46,114 nucleotides of DNA from SXXZ01 sp041177965 (GTDB lineage Bacteria > Verrucomicrobiota > Verrucomicrobiia > Limisphaerales > UBA9464): NCBI GenBank assembly GCA_041177965.1, contig JBEGWF010000189.1, positions 1-46,114 on the forward strand, in the 5' to 3' direction. The notes beneath the pieces were generated by a model that was not told the origin of the DNA, searched no databases, and saw only the letters and a program-made list of their open reading frames with translations. This document shows positions 34,401 to 42,821 of the stretch, piece by piece. The position numbers and the translations under genes are program-made. The first letter of the stretch is position 1, and every line of letters begins with the position of its first letter.

Positions 34401-35127
34401 GGATTCGTTGGCGGCGTTCTCGAAGGCCACCCTGCCGATGCTCCTGGGGGATGCGCTGACGAAGGCCCGGTCGGTGTCGATGGACACGATGGATTCGGTG
34501 CTGCTGCTCAACCGGGGTGACCGCTTCGTGATGAAGGCCCTGCCGGCGGCCGCCCAGCGGTCCCCGGTGTCGTCCCTGTGCGTGGCCGATTTCGACGGGG
34601 ACGGCCACGAGGACGTGTTCCTCTCGCAGAACCTGTCGACCGCCCATCCGTTCGCCGAGCGCTACGACGCCGGCCGTGGACTCTGGCTGCGGGGCGATGG
34701 CCGGGGCGGGTTCGTCGCCGAGGAGAACTCCGGGGTGAAGGTCCCCGGGGATGGACGAGGGGCCGCGGTCTGCGACTACGACGGCGATGGCCGGGTGGAC
34801 CTCGCGTTGGGACAGAACGGTTCCGAGACCACGCTCTGGCACAATGTCGGGGCCCGGCCCGGGCTGCGGGTCCGTCTGAGCGGAACAGGCGGCAACCCGT
34901 CGGCCGTCGGAGCCCGGGTGCGATGGAAATCGGCCGAGGGATACGGCCCCGTCCGTGAGATCCACCTGGGATCGGGCGACGGGTCCTGTGATGACCCGAC
35001 CCCGGTGCTGGGCACGGGGGGCCGGAAGGTGGAATCGGTGGAGATCCGCTGGCCCGGTGGTGCGGTGAGCACCGTGCCCGTGGCGGACGGCCAACTCGAG
35101 GTGAGCGCCGCCGCGTCGGCGCGATGA
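31399..35127 (+). CDS. Giant exported CRTAC1-like protein: two VCBS/FG-GAP plus ASPIC modules (paralogue 2)
   Basis: The 1242-residue product parallels its upstream neighbour from end to end and is clearly a tandem-duplicate relative. It has a signal-type N-terminus (ALTVLMASVSTVIVALVPAW), about thirteen DxDGDGxxD loops, ASPIC domains at about 574-660 and 1154-1240, and the inter-module motif HEDEPFDDFGRQP. Many short segments match paralogue 1, such as GDLDRDGRVDF and SGVEASEWSWGPL. Its ATG at 31399 overlaps the previous stop, so translation is coupled. A heterodimer or ladder of the two proteins is conceivable. The ligand and function are unknown. Confidence 0.9.
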   Translation: MRALLLRTSPGWLRALTVLMASVSTVIVALVPAWALAAQPGLRIRPLAPSAPSAPGLTRLSARGLGISFTNRLSEDRAVTNRNLASGSGVALADVDGDGRVDLFLCGLDSGNALYRNLGDWRFTNITDHALPGVDWLNPSSGSNDSTGAAFADVDGDGHPDLLVNQLGGGTRLWLNDGAGRFRETTDAAGLRSRAGATSLALADVDGDGDLDLYVAHFRPTTVLDQPNTRYQLRQTDAGTVVVAVNGRPVTAPDLTNRFEIQSAGEVVEMGEVDALFLNDGRGRFSRVSWTGGAFLDATGRVLPAPPRDWGLAARFHDITGDGRPDLYVCNDLHTPDRVWINETGPDRSVRFRELPASALRTNPTFSMGVDFGDLDRDGRVDFFAVDMFSRDRALRHTQTAGMAPTMRLPGRSGDRAQVQRNVLQLQRGDGTWADVAWQSGVEASEWSWGPLILDVDLDGHEDLLVPNGQWRDFQDGDGARRIAEAQRRGGLKTPSEIAAAVKAFPRLATPNVAFRNRGDATFEEVSRSWGFTGDSISQGAALGDLDGDGDLDVVMNDLMDSPAVYRNNATAPRVLLRLKGMAPNTRAIGAVVTVHAQGLPDQTQEIIAGGRYLSGDEPVRSFATGRAATVGLRVRWPSGRVSEWREVPVGSDVEILESQATFAERPSPRVPYPTLFEDQSVRLAHRHEDEPFDDFGRQPALPHRLSQAGPSLTWTDLNGDGRPDLVIGAGRGGRPGIRIQDGKGGFEPRETPPFHRSTSRDLTSILPINGVLLAGVSNHEDGLTNGGALRMYDPAGGRSGEILVGSAFGVGPLAAADVDGDGSLEVFVGGRSVAGRYPESAPSLLLRNQGGRLVPAIRWDGLGLVTAACFTDLDGDGRPDLVLAREWDPPRFFRNESGRLVDWNPLLEGAEGRGAGLWNAVVAGDFDEDGRLDLVLGNWGRNTRWSASPAAPRRLWYGDFGSGQGFDLVESWFDPSMRADRPEREMGLWMALFPSVRERVDSLAAFSKATLPMLLGDALTKARSVSMDTMDSVLLLNRGDRFVMKALPAAAQRSPVSSLCVADFDGDGHEDVFLSQNLSTAHPFAERYDAGRGLWLRGDGRGGFVAEENSGVKVPGDGRGAAVCDYDGDGRVDLALGQNGSETTLWHNVGARPGLRVRLSGTGGNPSAVGARVRWKSAEGYGPVREIHLGSGDGSCDDPTPVLGTGGRKVESVEIRWPGGAVSTVPVADGQLEVSAAASAR

Positions 35128-35240
35128 GCCCGCGGACCTCGGGCCGGCGACAGGGGCCACTGGTTCACCGGTTCTTTTGGTGGCATGACGGGTTGCCTTT
35201 GTCGCGATAGAGGGTTCAATTTGGTGGACACCTTCCTCTC

Positions 35241-38200
35241 GTGAATCGAAGCATCGTCAACCGGCGCCGGTCATGGCTGGGGGCCCTCTGGGTCTCGGCC
35301 CTGATGATGGCGGCCGCGTCGGACGAGGCGCTGGGGCGGAAGGCGGTGACCCTGCTGCGTGACGAGTGCTTCTCCTGCCATGGCGAGACCAAGCAGAAGG
35401 CCGGGTTGTCCCTGCTGAGCCGTGAGCAGGTGCTCAAGGGCAGCGAAGAAGGACCGGTGGTCCAGGAAGGACGTCCGCAGGAAAGCCGCCTGCTGGCGAC
35501 CGTCCTTCCCGGGGCCGAGCCCCACATGCCCCCTCGCAAGCAACTGGCTCCGGGGCAGATCAAGACCCTCCGCCAGTGGATCGCCCGGGGGCTGCCCTGG
35601 GACGCCCGGGTGCTGAGCGACGAACCGGAGCCCCGGCCCGTGGTGTTGGAGCCGGTCGCCCCGGCGTTCCATCCGGTGGCCGCGCTGGCCATCGACCCCG
35701 AGGGGCATCGGTTGGCCGTGGCGCGGGCCGGGGCGATCACCCTCCACGACCTCCGACGGCCGGGGTTGCCCGTGTTGGCCTCGACGCCCGCGACCTCGGA
35801 TCCGGTGGAGTCGCTGGCCTGGAGCCGGGACGGCCGTCATCTGGCCTCGGGGACGTTCCGGAAGGTGCGATTCTGGAATCCGGAGACCCTGACGGTCGAG
35901 CGGGAGGTGGTCGCGGGGCTCTCGGGCCGCGTGGCGAGTCTGGAGTTCTCGGTCGATGGTTCCCAGGTGGCCGTGGGGGACGGTGGCTCGGGACTCCCCG
36001 GCTATGTGCGGTGGGTGGGCGTGTCCGACGGTCGGATCGTGCGATCCTGGAAGGCCCATGCCGACACCGTGTTCGACCTCGAACTCAGCCGGGATGGCAC
36101 CCGCCTGCTCTCGGCCGGGGGTGACGCGCTGGTCAAGATCTGGGATCCGGCCCGATCCGAACCCCTGGCCATTCTCGAGGGGCACACCTCGCAGGTGATC
36201 GCCGCGGCCTTCAACACCAACGCCACGCAGGTGGTCAGCGGCGGTGCCGACCGCCAGCTCAAGGTCTGGGACATCGCCACCCGCGAAAAGATCGTGACGC
36301 TGGGCGATTCCATGGCGGCGATCACGGCCGTGGCCTGGCCCGGCAATGGTTCCGCAGTGTGGTCGGCGACCGATCGGGGCTCCATCGACCGCTACAGCCA
36401 GCTCAAATCCCACACCGGCGAGCAGAGTTCGGCGACGGCGGACCATCGACGGGTGGGTCGGATGGAGCCGATGGTGTCCGCCCTGGCCGTCACACCCGAT
36501 GGCAAGACGGTGGTCGGAGGCGACTTCGAGGGGCGGGTCCAGGTCTGGGATGCCGAGGGCAAGTCGCTCGGAGAATCCGGTCCCCCGCCCGAGGTGGCCG
36601 TCGGGGCGGCTCCCGGTCACCGGTCTGGCGATGCGGCGCCCCCCCCGAGTTTCGTGCGCGATGTCCTGCCGGCCCTCAATCAGGCCGGCTGCGCCTCGGG
36701 TGGCTGCCATTCCAAGCCGGAGGGACAGAGCGGATTCAAGCTGTCGGTCTTTTCCTACGATCCCCAGGGCGACTATGCCGAGATCGTCCGTGATGCCCGG
36801 GGACGGCGTGTGTTTCCGGCGGCCCCGGACGAGAGCCTGATCCTGCTCAAGGCCTTGACGCGGGTGCCGCATGAGGGTGGGCAGCGCTTCCAGCCCGGCT
36901 CCCCGACTCACCGTCTGTTGACGCGTTGGATCCGTGCGGGCATGCCGTATGCCCTGACCAACGAGCCGGTGCTCCAGGCGGTGACGGTGTTCCCGGCCGA
37001 GGGACGCTACCGCAAGGGGGCGCAAGGTCGGTTGAAGGTCGAGGCGCGCTATTCCGACGGCAGCGTCCGGGATGTGACCCGGTTGGCCTCCTACGATTCG
37101 AGCGACAAGGAATTGGCCAAGGTCGACGAGAGCGGCAAGCTGTCCATCGGTCGACTCACGGGGCAGGGGGTGGTGGTGGCCCGCTACATGGGGTTGGTCG
37201 CCGCCTCCGCGCTCATGGTTCCGGCCGACAAGGTGCTCAAGCCTTCGGCCTACGCAGCCATCCCGACGAACAACTTCATCGATGGCCTGGCCCTGGCCCA
37301 ATTCCAGCGCTTGGGCCTGATGCCGTCGGACGTGTGCACCGATGCCGAATTCCTCCGTCGGGCCAAGCTGGACGCCGTGGGGCTCCTGCCCACCCCCGAC
37401 GAGGTGCGCGCCTTCCTGGCCGACCCGTCGCCCGACAAGCGCCGCCGGTTCATCGACTCGATCCTCGACCATCCGGCCTACGCCGACTACTGGGCCAACC
37501 AATGGGCCGACTTGTTGCGCCCGAATCCGGATCGCGTGGGCGTGAAGAGCGTCTTCCTGCTCGACCAGTGGTTGCGCGAGCAATTCCGGGCCAATCGCCC
37601 CTACGACCAGTTCGTGCGCGACATCCTGTTGGCCGAAGGGTCGAACCACCGGGCGGGCCCGGCCGTCGTGTACCGGGATCGGAGGGATCCGCCCGAGTTG
37701 ACCACCCAGTTCAGTCAGTTGTTCCTGGGCACGCGTCTGGAGTGCGCCAAGTGCCACCACCATCCGAACGAGAAGTGGGGCCAGGAGGACTTCTACCAAT
37801 TGGCGGCCTACTTCGGACCGGTGAAGCAGAAGGGGGCGGGATTGTCGCCGCCCATTTCCGCGGGCACCGAGACCTTCTTCTTCGCCCCCGGGGGCGAGGT
37901 GAAACATCCGGTCACCGGCCTGGCCATGACGCCGCGCCCTCCGGAGGGACCCGAACTGCCGAAATCCGAAGCGCGCGATCCGCGCCGTCATCTCGCCGAC
38001 TGGTTGACCGCGCCGGACAATCCCTTTTTCGCCAAGGCGGCGGTGAACCGGGTCTGGGGGCATTTCTTCGGCCGCGGGCTCGTCCATCCGGTGGATGATT
38101 TCCGCAGTTCCAACCCGTGCGTGAACCCGGCCCTGCTCGAGGCGCTGGCCGCCGATTTCGCGGCCCACGGCTACGACCTGAAGCACCTCCTCCGGACGGT

Positions 38201-38753
38201 GATGGCGTCGCGCACCTATCAACTGAGTTCGGTGCCCAACGCCACCAACCTCGGTGACACCCGGCATTTCTCGCGGTCCTACCGTCGTCGCCTGCCGGCC
38301 GAGGTGATGGTGGATGCGGTGACCGATGCCACCGGAGTGCCCGAGACCTTCTCGGCCGTCCCGCCGGGCGGCAGGGCCATGCAGACCTGGAGCTACAAGA
38401 TCGGATCGCACTTCCTCGACGCGTTCGGTCGCCCCAATTCCAGCAGCGATTGCCCGTGTGAGCGCGACGCCCAGTTGAGCGTGGTCCAGAGCCTGCACCT
38501 GATGAACTCCAAGGTGCTGCAGGCCAAGCTGAGCGATCCGAAAGGGAGGGTCCGCCAACTGGCCGCCAGCGCCCGCAGCGAAGACGACCTGGTGGGCGAA
38601 TTGTACCTGCTGCTCTTGAACCGTCCGCCCGCGGCCGTCGAACGACAGACGGCCCTGAAGGCGTTCTCCAGTCCGGGGGCCACCCGCCAGACCGCGCTGG
38701 AGGATCTCTTCTGGGCGCTGCTGAACTCCCCGGAATTCGTGCTGAACCATTGA
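35241..38753 (+). CDS. Exported cytochrome c - WD40 - DUF1549 - DUF1553 protein
   Basis: A 1170-residue multidomain protein of the planctomycete/verrucomicrobial type. In order: signal region; cytochrome c domain with CFSCH at residues 43-47 and the possible axial Met in PHMPPRK; WD40-like repeats at about 130-440 (VKIWDPA, LKVWDIA, VQVWDAE); a second CASGGCH site near 484-490; a Big-2-like Ig domain at about 583-655; DUF1549 at about 677-860 including CAKCHHHPNEKW; DUF1553 at about 913-1140. It is probably a periplasmic haem protein. Its family usually pairs with DUF1501, which follows here one base after the stop. The start is GTG at 35241. Confidence 0.92.
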   Translation: MNRSIVNRRRSWLGALWVSALMMAAASDEALGRKAVTLLRDECFSCHGETKQKAGLSLLSREQVLKGSEEGPVVQEGRPQESRLLATVLPGAEPHMPPRKQLAPGQIKTLRQWIARGLPWDARVLSDEPEPRPVVLEPVAPAFHPVAALAIDPEGHRLAVARAGAITLHDLRRPGLPVLASTPATSDPVESLAWSRDGRHLASGTFRKVRFWNPETLTVEREVVAGLSGRVASLEFSVDGSQVAVGDGGSGLPGYVRWVGVSDGRIVRSWKAHADTVFDLELSRDGTRLLSAGGDALVKIWDPARSEPLAILEGHTSQVIAAAFNTNATQVVSGGADRQLKVWDIATREKIVTLGDSMAAITAVAWPGNGSAVWSATDRGSIDRYSQLKSHTGEQSSATADHRRVGRMEPMVSALAVTPDGKTVVGGDFEGRVQVWDAEGKSLGESGPPPEVAVGAAPGHRSGDAAPPPSFVRDVLPALNQAGCASGGCHSKPEGQSGFKLSVFSYDPQGDYAEIVRDARGRRVFPAAPDESLILLKALTRVPHEGGQRFQPGSPTHRLLTRWIRAGMPYALTNEPVLQAVTVFPAEGRYRKGAQGRLKVEARYSDGSVRDVTRLASYDSSDKELAKVDESGKLSIGRLTGQGVVVARYMGLVAASALMVPADKVLKPSAYAAIPTNNFIDGLALAQFQRLGLMPSDVCTDAEFLRRAKLDAVGLLPTPDEVRAFLADPSPDKRRRFIDSILDHPAYADYWANQWADLLRPNPDRVGVKSVFLLDQWLREQFRANRPYDQFVRDILLAEGSNHRAGPAVVYRDRRDPPELTTQFSQLFLGTRLECAKCHHHPNEKWGQEDFYQLAAYFGPVKQKGAGLSPPISAGTETFFFAPGGEVKHPVTGLAMTPRPPEGPELPKSEARDPRRHLADWLTAPDNPFFAKAAVNRVWGHFFGRGLVHPVDDFRSSNPCVNPALLEALAADFAAHGYDLKHLLRTVMASRTYQLSSVPNATNLGDTRHFSRSYRRRLPAEVMVDAVTDATGVPETFSAVPPGGRAMQTWSYKIGSHFLDAFGRPNSSSDCPCERDAQLSVVQSLHLMNSKVLQAKLSDPKGRVRQLAASARSEDDLVGELYLLLLNRPPAAVERQTALKAFSSPGATRQTALEDLFWALLNSPEFVLNH

Positions 38754-38754
38754 T

Positions 38755-40128
38755 ATGAGACCGACCTTGGGAAACTGCGCCGGAATGCCTCGACGGGATT
38801 TCATCCAATTGGGCATGGGGGGCCTGCTCGGAGCGGGCTTCGCCGACCTGATGCGCCTCCAGGCCGCGTCGGGGCCGGCCCCCGGGGGCGCTCCGAGGCC
38901 GTCGGCCACGCCCTCCGGCACGGCGACCCAGAAGCCGGTCAACTGCATCCTCATCTGGCTCGATGGCGGCCCGTCGCACTACGAGAGTTTCGATCCCAAG
39001 CCCGGGGCCCCTTCGGACATCCGCGGGAGCTTCCAGGACATCGCCACGGCCGTGCCGGGCATCCGCTTCAGCGAGGCCGTGCCCGAGTTGGCCAAGGTGG
39101 CCGACAAGGTCACGGTCATCCGATCGGTGTGCCACAAGGACCCCAACCACGGCGGCGGCAACCACTACCTGATGACCGGTTCGCCCACGCCGGTGCCGGT
39201 CGCCTGCGGGGCCTATGTCACCTTCCATCCGTCGTTCGGATCGGTGGTCTCGTGGCACCGCGGGCAGCGCGAGGGGCTTCCGCCCTACGTGTCCATGCCC
39301 TCGGTCACCCGCAGCGGCGGCCCGAATTTCCTGGGCGGCAAACACGCCGCCTTCGTGATCGACGGCCAGCCCAATTCGTCGGACTTCAAGGTGCGCGACG
39401 TGGTGCTGCCGGCCGAGATCAGCGAGGGACGTGCAGCCCACCGGCGTGAATTGCGCGGGGCGCTCGATGCCATGGCCCGCTACACCGACCGCCTGGCCGA
39501 GGATCCCGCGGTGACCTTCGACCAGTACCTCCAGCAGGGCGTCAATCTGGTGCTCTCGAGCCGGGCCCAGGCCGCGTTCGATCTGTCGCGCGAAGACAAG
39601 AAGGTGCGCGACGAGTATGGCCGGAACGACTTCGGTCAGCGGCTCCTGATGGCCCGACGGCTCGTGGAAGTCGGGGTGTCGTGGATCACCGTCAACTCCG
39701 GCGGTTGGGATCACCACACCAAGCTCTTCGAGGCGTACAAGGGCGATTCGGTCCGCAACATGGACCGCGGTGTCGCCGCCTTGATCCGCGATCTCGATCA
39801 GCGGGGACTGCTCGATTCCACGCTGGTGGTGCTGCTCGGCGAGTTCGGCCGCACCCCCAAGGTCAACAAGGATGCGGGCCGCGACCATTGGCCGCACGCC
39901 ATGTCCATCCTCATGGCCGGCGGTGGTTGTCCGCGCGGTGCGGTGGTGGGGGCCACCGATGCCAAGGGCTATGCCGCCTCGGAAGCCGTGTACCGGCCCG
40001 AGGATTTTGCCGCCTCCCTGTATTGGAAAATGGGCATCGATCCCAACCAGGTGCTCCACACCAACACCGGTCGGCCGGTGCAGTTGGTGAACAACGGCCG
40101 CCGCATCCGCGAGATCTTCACGACGTGA
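38755..40128 (+). CDS. DUF1501 protein, Tat-exported (alkaline phosphatase/sulfatase-like fold)
   Basis: The 457-residue product carries a twin-arginine signal (PRRDFIQLGMGGLLGAGFADL region, residues 12-32), so it is exported folded, perhaps with a metal cofactor. DUF1501 belongs to the alkaline-phosphatase-like superfamily. NCILIWLDGGPSHYESFDPK, NSGGWDHHTKLF and LLGEFGRTPKVNKDAGRDHW carry the conserved Asp/His residues. It starts one base after the cytochrome/DUF1553 gene, the standard pairing in this phylum. The substrate is unknown. Confidence 0.93.
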   Translation: MRPTLGNCAGMPRRDFIQLGMGGLLGAGFADLMRLQAASGPAPGGAPRPSATPSGTATQKPVNCILIWLDGGPSHYESFDPKPGAPSDIRGSFQDIATAVPGIRFSEAVPELAKVADKVTVIRSVCHKDPNHGGGNHYLMTGSPTPVPVACGAYVTFHPSFGSVVSWHRGQREGLPPYVSMPSVTRSGGPNFLGGKHAAFVIDGQPNSSDFKVRDVVLPAEISEGRAAHRRELRGALDAMARYTDRLAEDPAVTFDQYLQQGVNLVLSSRAQAAFDLSREDKKVRDEYGRNDFGQRLLMARRLVEVGVSWITVNSGGWDHHTKLFEAYKGDSVRNMDRGVAALIRDLDQRGLLDSTLVVLLGEFGRTPKVNKDAGRDHWPHAMSILMAGGGCPRGAVVGATDAKGYAASEAVYRPEDFAASLYWKMGIDPNQVLHTNTGRPVQLVNNGRRIREIFTT

Positions 40129-40160
40129 GGGTGCCCGAGAAGCATCGCATCGGCGGCATC

Positions 40161-41846
40161 ATGCGTGTGGCATGGCACGGCTTCCTGATGCTGTGGCTGG
40201 GTCTGGTCGGCCTCCGGGCGGCCGTGCCGGTCCTCGACCATGTCTTTCCGGTGGCGATCCAGGTCGGAAGCACCCAATCGGTGACCCTGGTGGGCAAGTT
40301 CGACCCGTGGCCCACCCGGCTGGATCTCGACATTGCCGGAGTGTCGTGGGAAGCGACCACCAACAGCGGTGTGGTCACCGTCCGTGTGGCGCCGGACGCG
40401 CCCGTCGGTGCGCATGCCATCCGAGCCTTCTCGCCCGAGGGGGTGAGCGCTCCGCGATTCCTGATCCTGTCCCCGAATCCCCAGCGTGCGGAGGTGGAGC
40501 CGAACGATGCGGTCGCCTCGGCCCAGGTCCTGACCAACCTGCCGGCCGAGATCAACGGGCGCCTCGAGAAGAACGGGGACGTGGACAGCTATTCGGTGGA
40601 TCTGCGGGCGGGGCAGACCCTCGTGGTCCGGATGGAGGCCTACCAGCTCCAGTCGCCGTTGGACCCGGTGCTGAGGGTGCTCGATGCCCGGGGCGTCCAG
40701 GTGGCGTGGAACCACGACGAGGTGCGTTCCCTGGACCCCCTCCTGGTCTGGCTTGCGGAGACCTCCGGCATCCACGTGATCCAGGTCTTCGGATTCGCCT
40801 ATCCGGCCGACTCGGACCTCCGCTTCAGCGGCAGTCCCAAGGGCGTGTACCGGCTCGAGGTCACCACCGATCCGGTGGTTCGCCATGCCTGGCCCCTGGG
40901 AGTCAGCCGCACCATCGAGACCCGGGCGGGCTGGGGCGATTGGGGGGCTTCCCAGATCTCGGCCGAATCCATGGTCGTGCCCGCGTCGTCGATCGCGATC
41001 GGGGCCGAATTCCATGCCCTTCGCATCCCCGGCCATGCGGCCCCACTCGAGGTCCCCGTGGGCGAAGGCCGGGAGTGGGTCGAGGCCGAGCCCAACGATT
41101 CGGCCCATACCGCCCAGGCATTGGAGATCCCCTCGGCCGTTTCCGGGGACCTGGACCGTGCGGGCGACGAGGATCGCTACCGGTTTTCCGGACGGAAGGG
41201 CGAAGCGTTGCGGTTCGAGGTCCGGGCGGCCGGCCTCGGATTTCCCCTCGACGCCTGGCTGCGGATCGAGGGAGGCGACGGCAAGGAGTTGACCCGCAAC
41301 GACGATGCCGCCGGGGCGGATCCCTCGATCGACTGGACGCCCCCGGCGGATGGGGAGTACCGGGTGGTGGTCGGCAACCTGCTGCAGCGGGGCGGTCGCG
41401 ATCAGCGCTATCGGCTCTTGGTGGAGCGACCCAAGCCCGGTTGGAGCGCCTCGGTGCCCGAGGCCTCCCTGTCGCTCGAGCCCGGCAAGACCAACGAATG
41501 GAAGGTGACATTGACCCGCCGCCATGGGGCCGAGGGACGACGGACCGTCTCGGTGCGCGGTGCGCCGCCGGGGGTCCGGGTCGATCCGGTGGAGGTGCCC
41601 GAAAAGGGCGTCGAGGCGATCCTCCGGTGGATCACCGCCACCAACGCGGCGCCCCATTCCGGCCCGTTCTTCGTCGAGGTCTCGGCCCCGGGGACCGAGC
41701 CGGTGCGACTGGCGCGGTTTTCAATGGTGAGCGCCGGGGAGAACAACGGCGTTCCCCAGGGCTTCCGGAGGCTGGTTCTCGAATCCACCTCGAGACTCTG
41801 GCTGACCGTCCCCCCTTCGCCTCCGCCGTCCACCGACAAGAAGTGA
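40161..41846 (+). CDS. Exported protein with two PPC (pre-peptidase C-terminal) domains
   Basis: The 561-residue product has a signal peptide (FLMLWLGLVGLRAAVP), an Ig-like N-terminal part (about 25-110), a first PPC domain from EVEPNDAVASAQVL (about 112-245), and a second from EAEPNDSAHTAQAL (about 310-425) with DRYRFSGRKGEALRFEV and ADGEYRVVVGN. No peptidase domain is present, so it is a binding or scaffold protein. An in-frame GTG at 40125 overlaps the DUF1501 stop (GTGA) and would add 12 residues. It is the last gene of the five-gene block. Confidence 0.87.
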   Translation: MRVAWHGFLMLWLGLVGLRAAVPVLDHVFPVAIQVGSTQSVTLVGKFDPWPTRLDLDIAGVSWEATTNSGVVTVRVAPDAPVGAHAIRAFSPEGVSAPRFLILSPNPQRAEVEPNDAVASAQVLTNLPAEINGRLEKNGDVDSYSVDLRAGQTLVVRMEAYQLQSPLDPVLRVLDARGVQVAWNHDEVRSLDPLLVWLAETSGIHVIQVFGFAYPADSDLRFSGSPKGVYRLEVTTDPVVRHAWPLGVSRTIETRAGWGDWGASQISAESMVVPASSIAIGAEFHALRIPGHAAPLEVPVGEGREWVEAEPNDSAHTAQALEIPSAVSGDLDRAGDEDRYRFSGRKGEALRFEVRAAGLGFPLDAWLRIEGGDGKELTRNDDAAGADPSIDWTPPADGEYRVVVGNLLQRGGRDQRYRLLVERPKPGWSASVPEASLSLEPGKTNEWKVTLTRRHGAEGRRTVSVRGAPPGVRVDPVEVPEKGVEAILRWITATNAAPHSGPFFVEVSAPGTEPVRLARFSMVSAGENNGVPQGFRRLVLESTSRLWLTVPPSPPPSTDKK

Positions 41847-41940
41847 GGGGTTTTCCCTCGGGGTGGGGCCCCAAAACTTCCTTGACGGCGTTTGAGTCTT
41901 TGGCTTGCGACGGCACCCCTCCGGTGGTACACCCTAGCCC

Positions 41941-42696
41941 ATGGCAGCCATCGGGCGGTTCCAAAAGGGCGAGGAGATCTTCCACGCCAAGGTCGTCGAC
42001 GGGGAGATCTTCAAGCTTCAGGGCGATGTCTTCGGCTCCCCTTCTTTCGAGAAGAAACCGACCCCGCTCAAGGGCGTAAAGACGCTGACCCCGGTCCATC
42101 CGTCCAAGATCATCGCGGTGGGACTGAACTATGCCGACCACGCCCGCGAGGCCGGCATGACTCCGCCGAAGGAACCGTTGTTCTGGCTGAAGGCCCCCAC
42201 CTCGCTCATCCCCGACGGCTCCAAGATCGAGATTCCGTTCGCCAACCACCGCAACGACTTCGAGGCCGAACTCGCCGTGGTGATCGGTCGCAAGATGCGC
42301 AATGTCACGCCGGCGGCCGCGGCCCGCTACATCTTCGGTTACACGGCATCGCAGGACATCACCGACCGGACCATCCAGGGCAGCGAGAGCCAGTTCGCCC
42401 GCTCCAAGTCCTTCGACACCTTCACCCCGCTCGGGCCCTACATCGAGACCAAGATCGACCCGCATGACCTGAGCATCCAGCTCTTCCAGAACGGGCAGTT
42501 GCGACAGAACGGCAACACCAGCCAGATGATCTTCAACTGCTTCCATCTGGTGAGCTTCATCTCCACCAACATGACCCTCCTTCCGGGCGACGTGATCCTC
42601 ACGGGCACGCCCGCAGGGGTCGGGCCCATCGAGTCGGGCGACCGCCTCGAGGTGCGGATCCAGGGGATGGCCCCGCTGGTCAACACCGTGAAATGA
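41941..42696 (+). CDS. Fumarylacetoacetate hydrolase-family protein
   Basis: Family members hydrolyse or decarboxylate beta-keto acids in catabolism of aromatic compounds or handle oxaloacetate. The 251-residue protein has the core pattern KIIAVGLNYADHAREAG, the metal ligands Glu in NDFEAELAVVIG and Asp in GYTASQDITDR, and the C-terminal LLPGDVILTGTPAGVGP. There is no signal peptide. The exact substrate cannot be read from the sequence. It lies 94 bp after the PPC gene and likely has its own promoter. It is followed by a hairpin with a T-rich tail before proS. Confidence 0.93.
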   Translation: MAAIGRFQKGEEIFHAKVVDGEIFKLQGDVFGSPSFEKKPTPLKGVKTLTPVHPSKIIAVGLNYADHAREAGMTPPKEPLFWLKAPTSLIPDGSKIEIPFANHRNDFEAELAVVIGRKMRNVTPAAAARYIFGYTASQDITDRTIQGSESQFARSKSFDTFTPLGPYIETKIDPHDLSIQLFQNGQLRQNGNTSQMIFNCFHLVSFISTNMTLLPGDVILTGTPAGVGPIESGDRLEVRIQGMAPLVNTVK

Positions 42697-42746
42697 CTCC
42701 GGGGCCGGAGACTCCGGCCTCGTGGAACGTCCGCAAGCTCTCCGAC

Positions 42747-42780
42747 GGCCCCTCGGTGCAACCCCTGGGGCCTCTTTCTT
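42747..42780 (+). terminator. Hairpin with T-rich tail between the FAH gene and proS
   Basis: GGCCCC (42747-42752) pairs with GGGGCC (42767-42772) and is followed by TCTTTCTTT. A separate near-perfect dyad, GGCCGGAG/CTCCGGCC, lies at 42703-42719. It may terminate the FAH gene or act as a leader attenuator for proS. Confidence 0.45.
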
Positions 42781-42821
42781 TCCCACTGGCCTCCCGACGC
42801 CCCGCCGCCACAGACTTTCCC

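Noticed and set aside
27728..35127. Dense short repeats in the giant genes as a possible mobile or phage tail locus
   Set aside because: The repeats are the DxDGDGxxD calcium loops of FG-GAP/VCBS propellers; no phage or transposase gene is nearby.
31039..35160. A 1373-codon open frame on the minus strand
   Set aside because: It lies antisense to the VCBS/ASPIC genes, has no recognisable domain, and its composition follows from the G+C-rich codon use of the real gene.
35271..38954. A 1227-codon open frame on the minus strand
   Set aside because: Antisense shadow of the cytochrome/DUF1549/DUF1553 gene with no protein-like motif.
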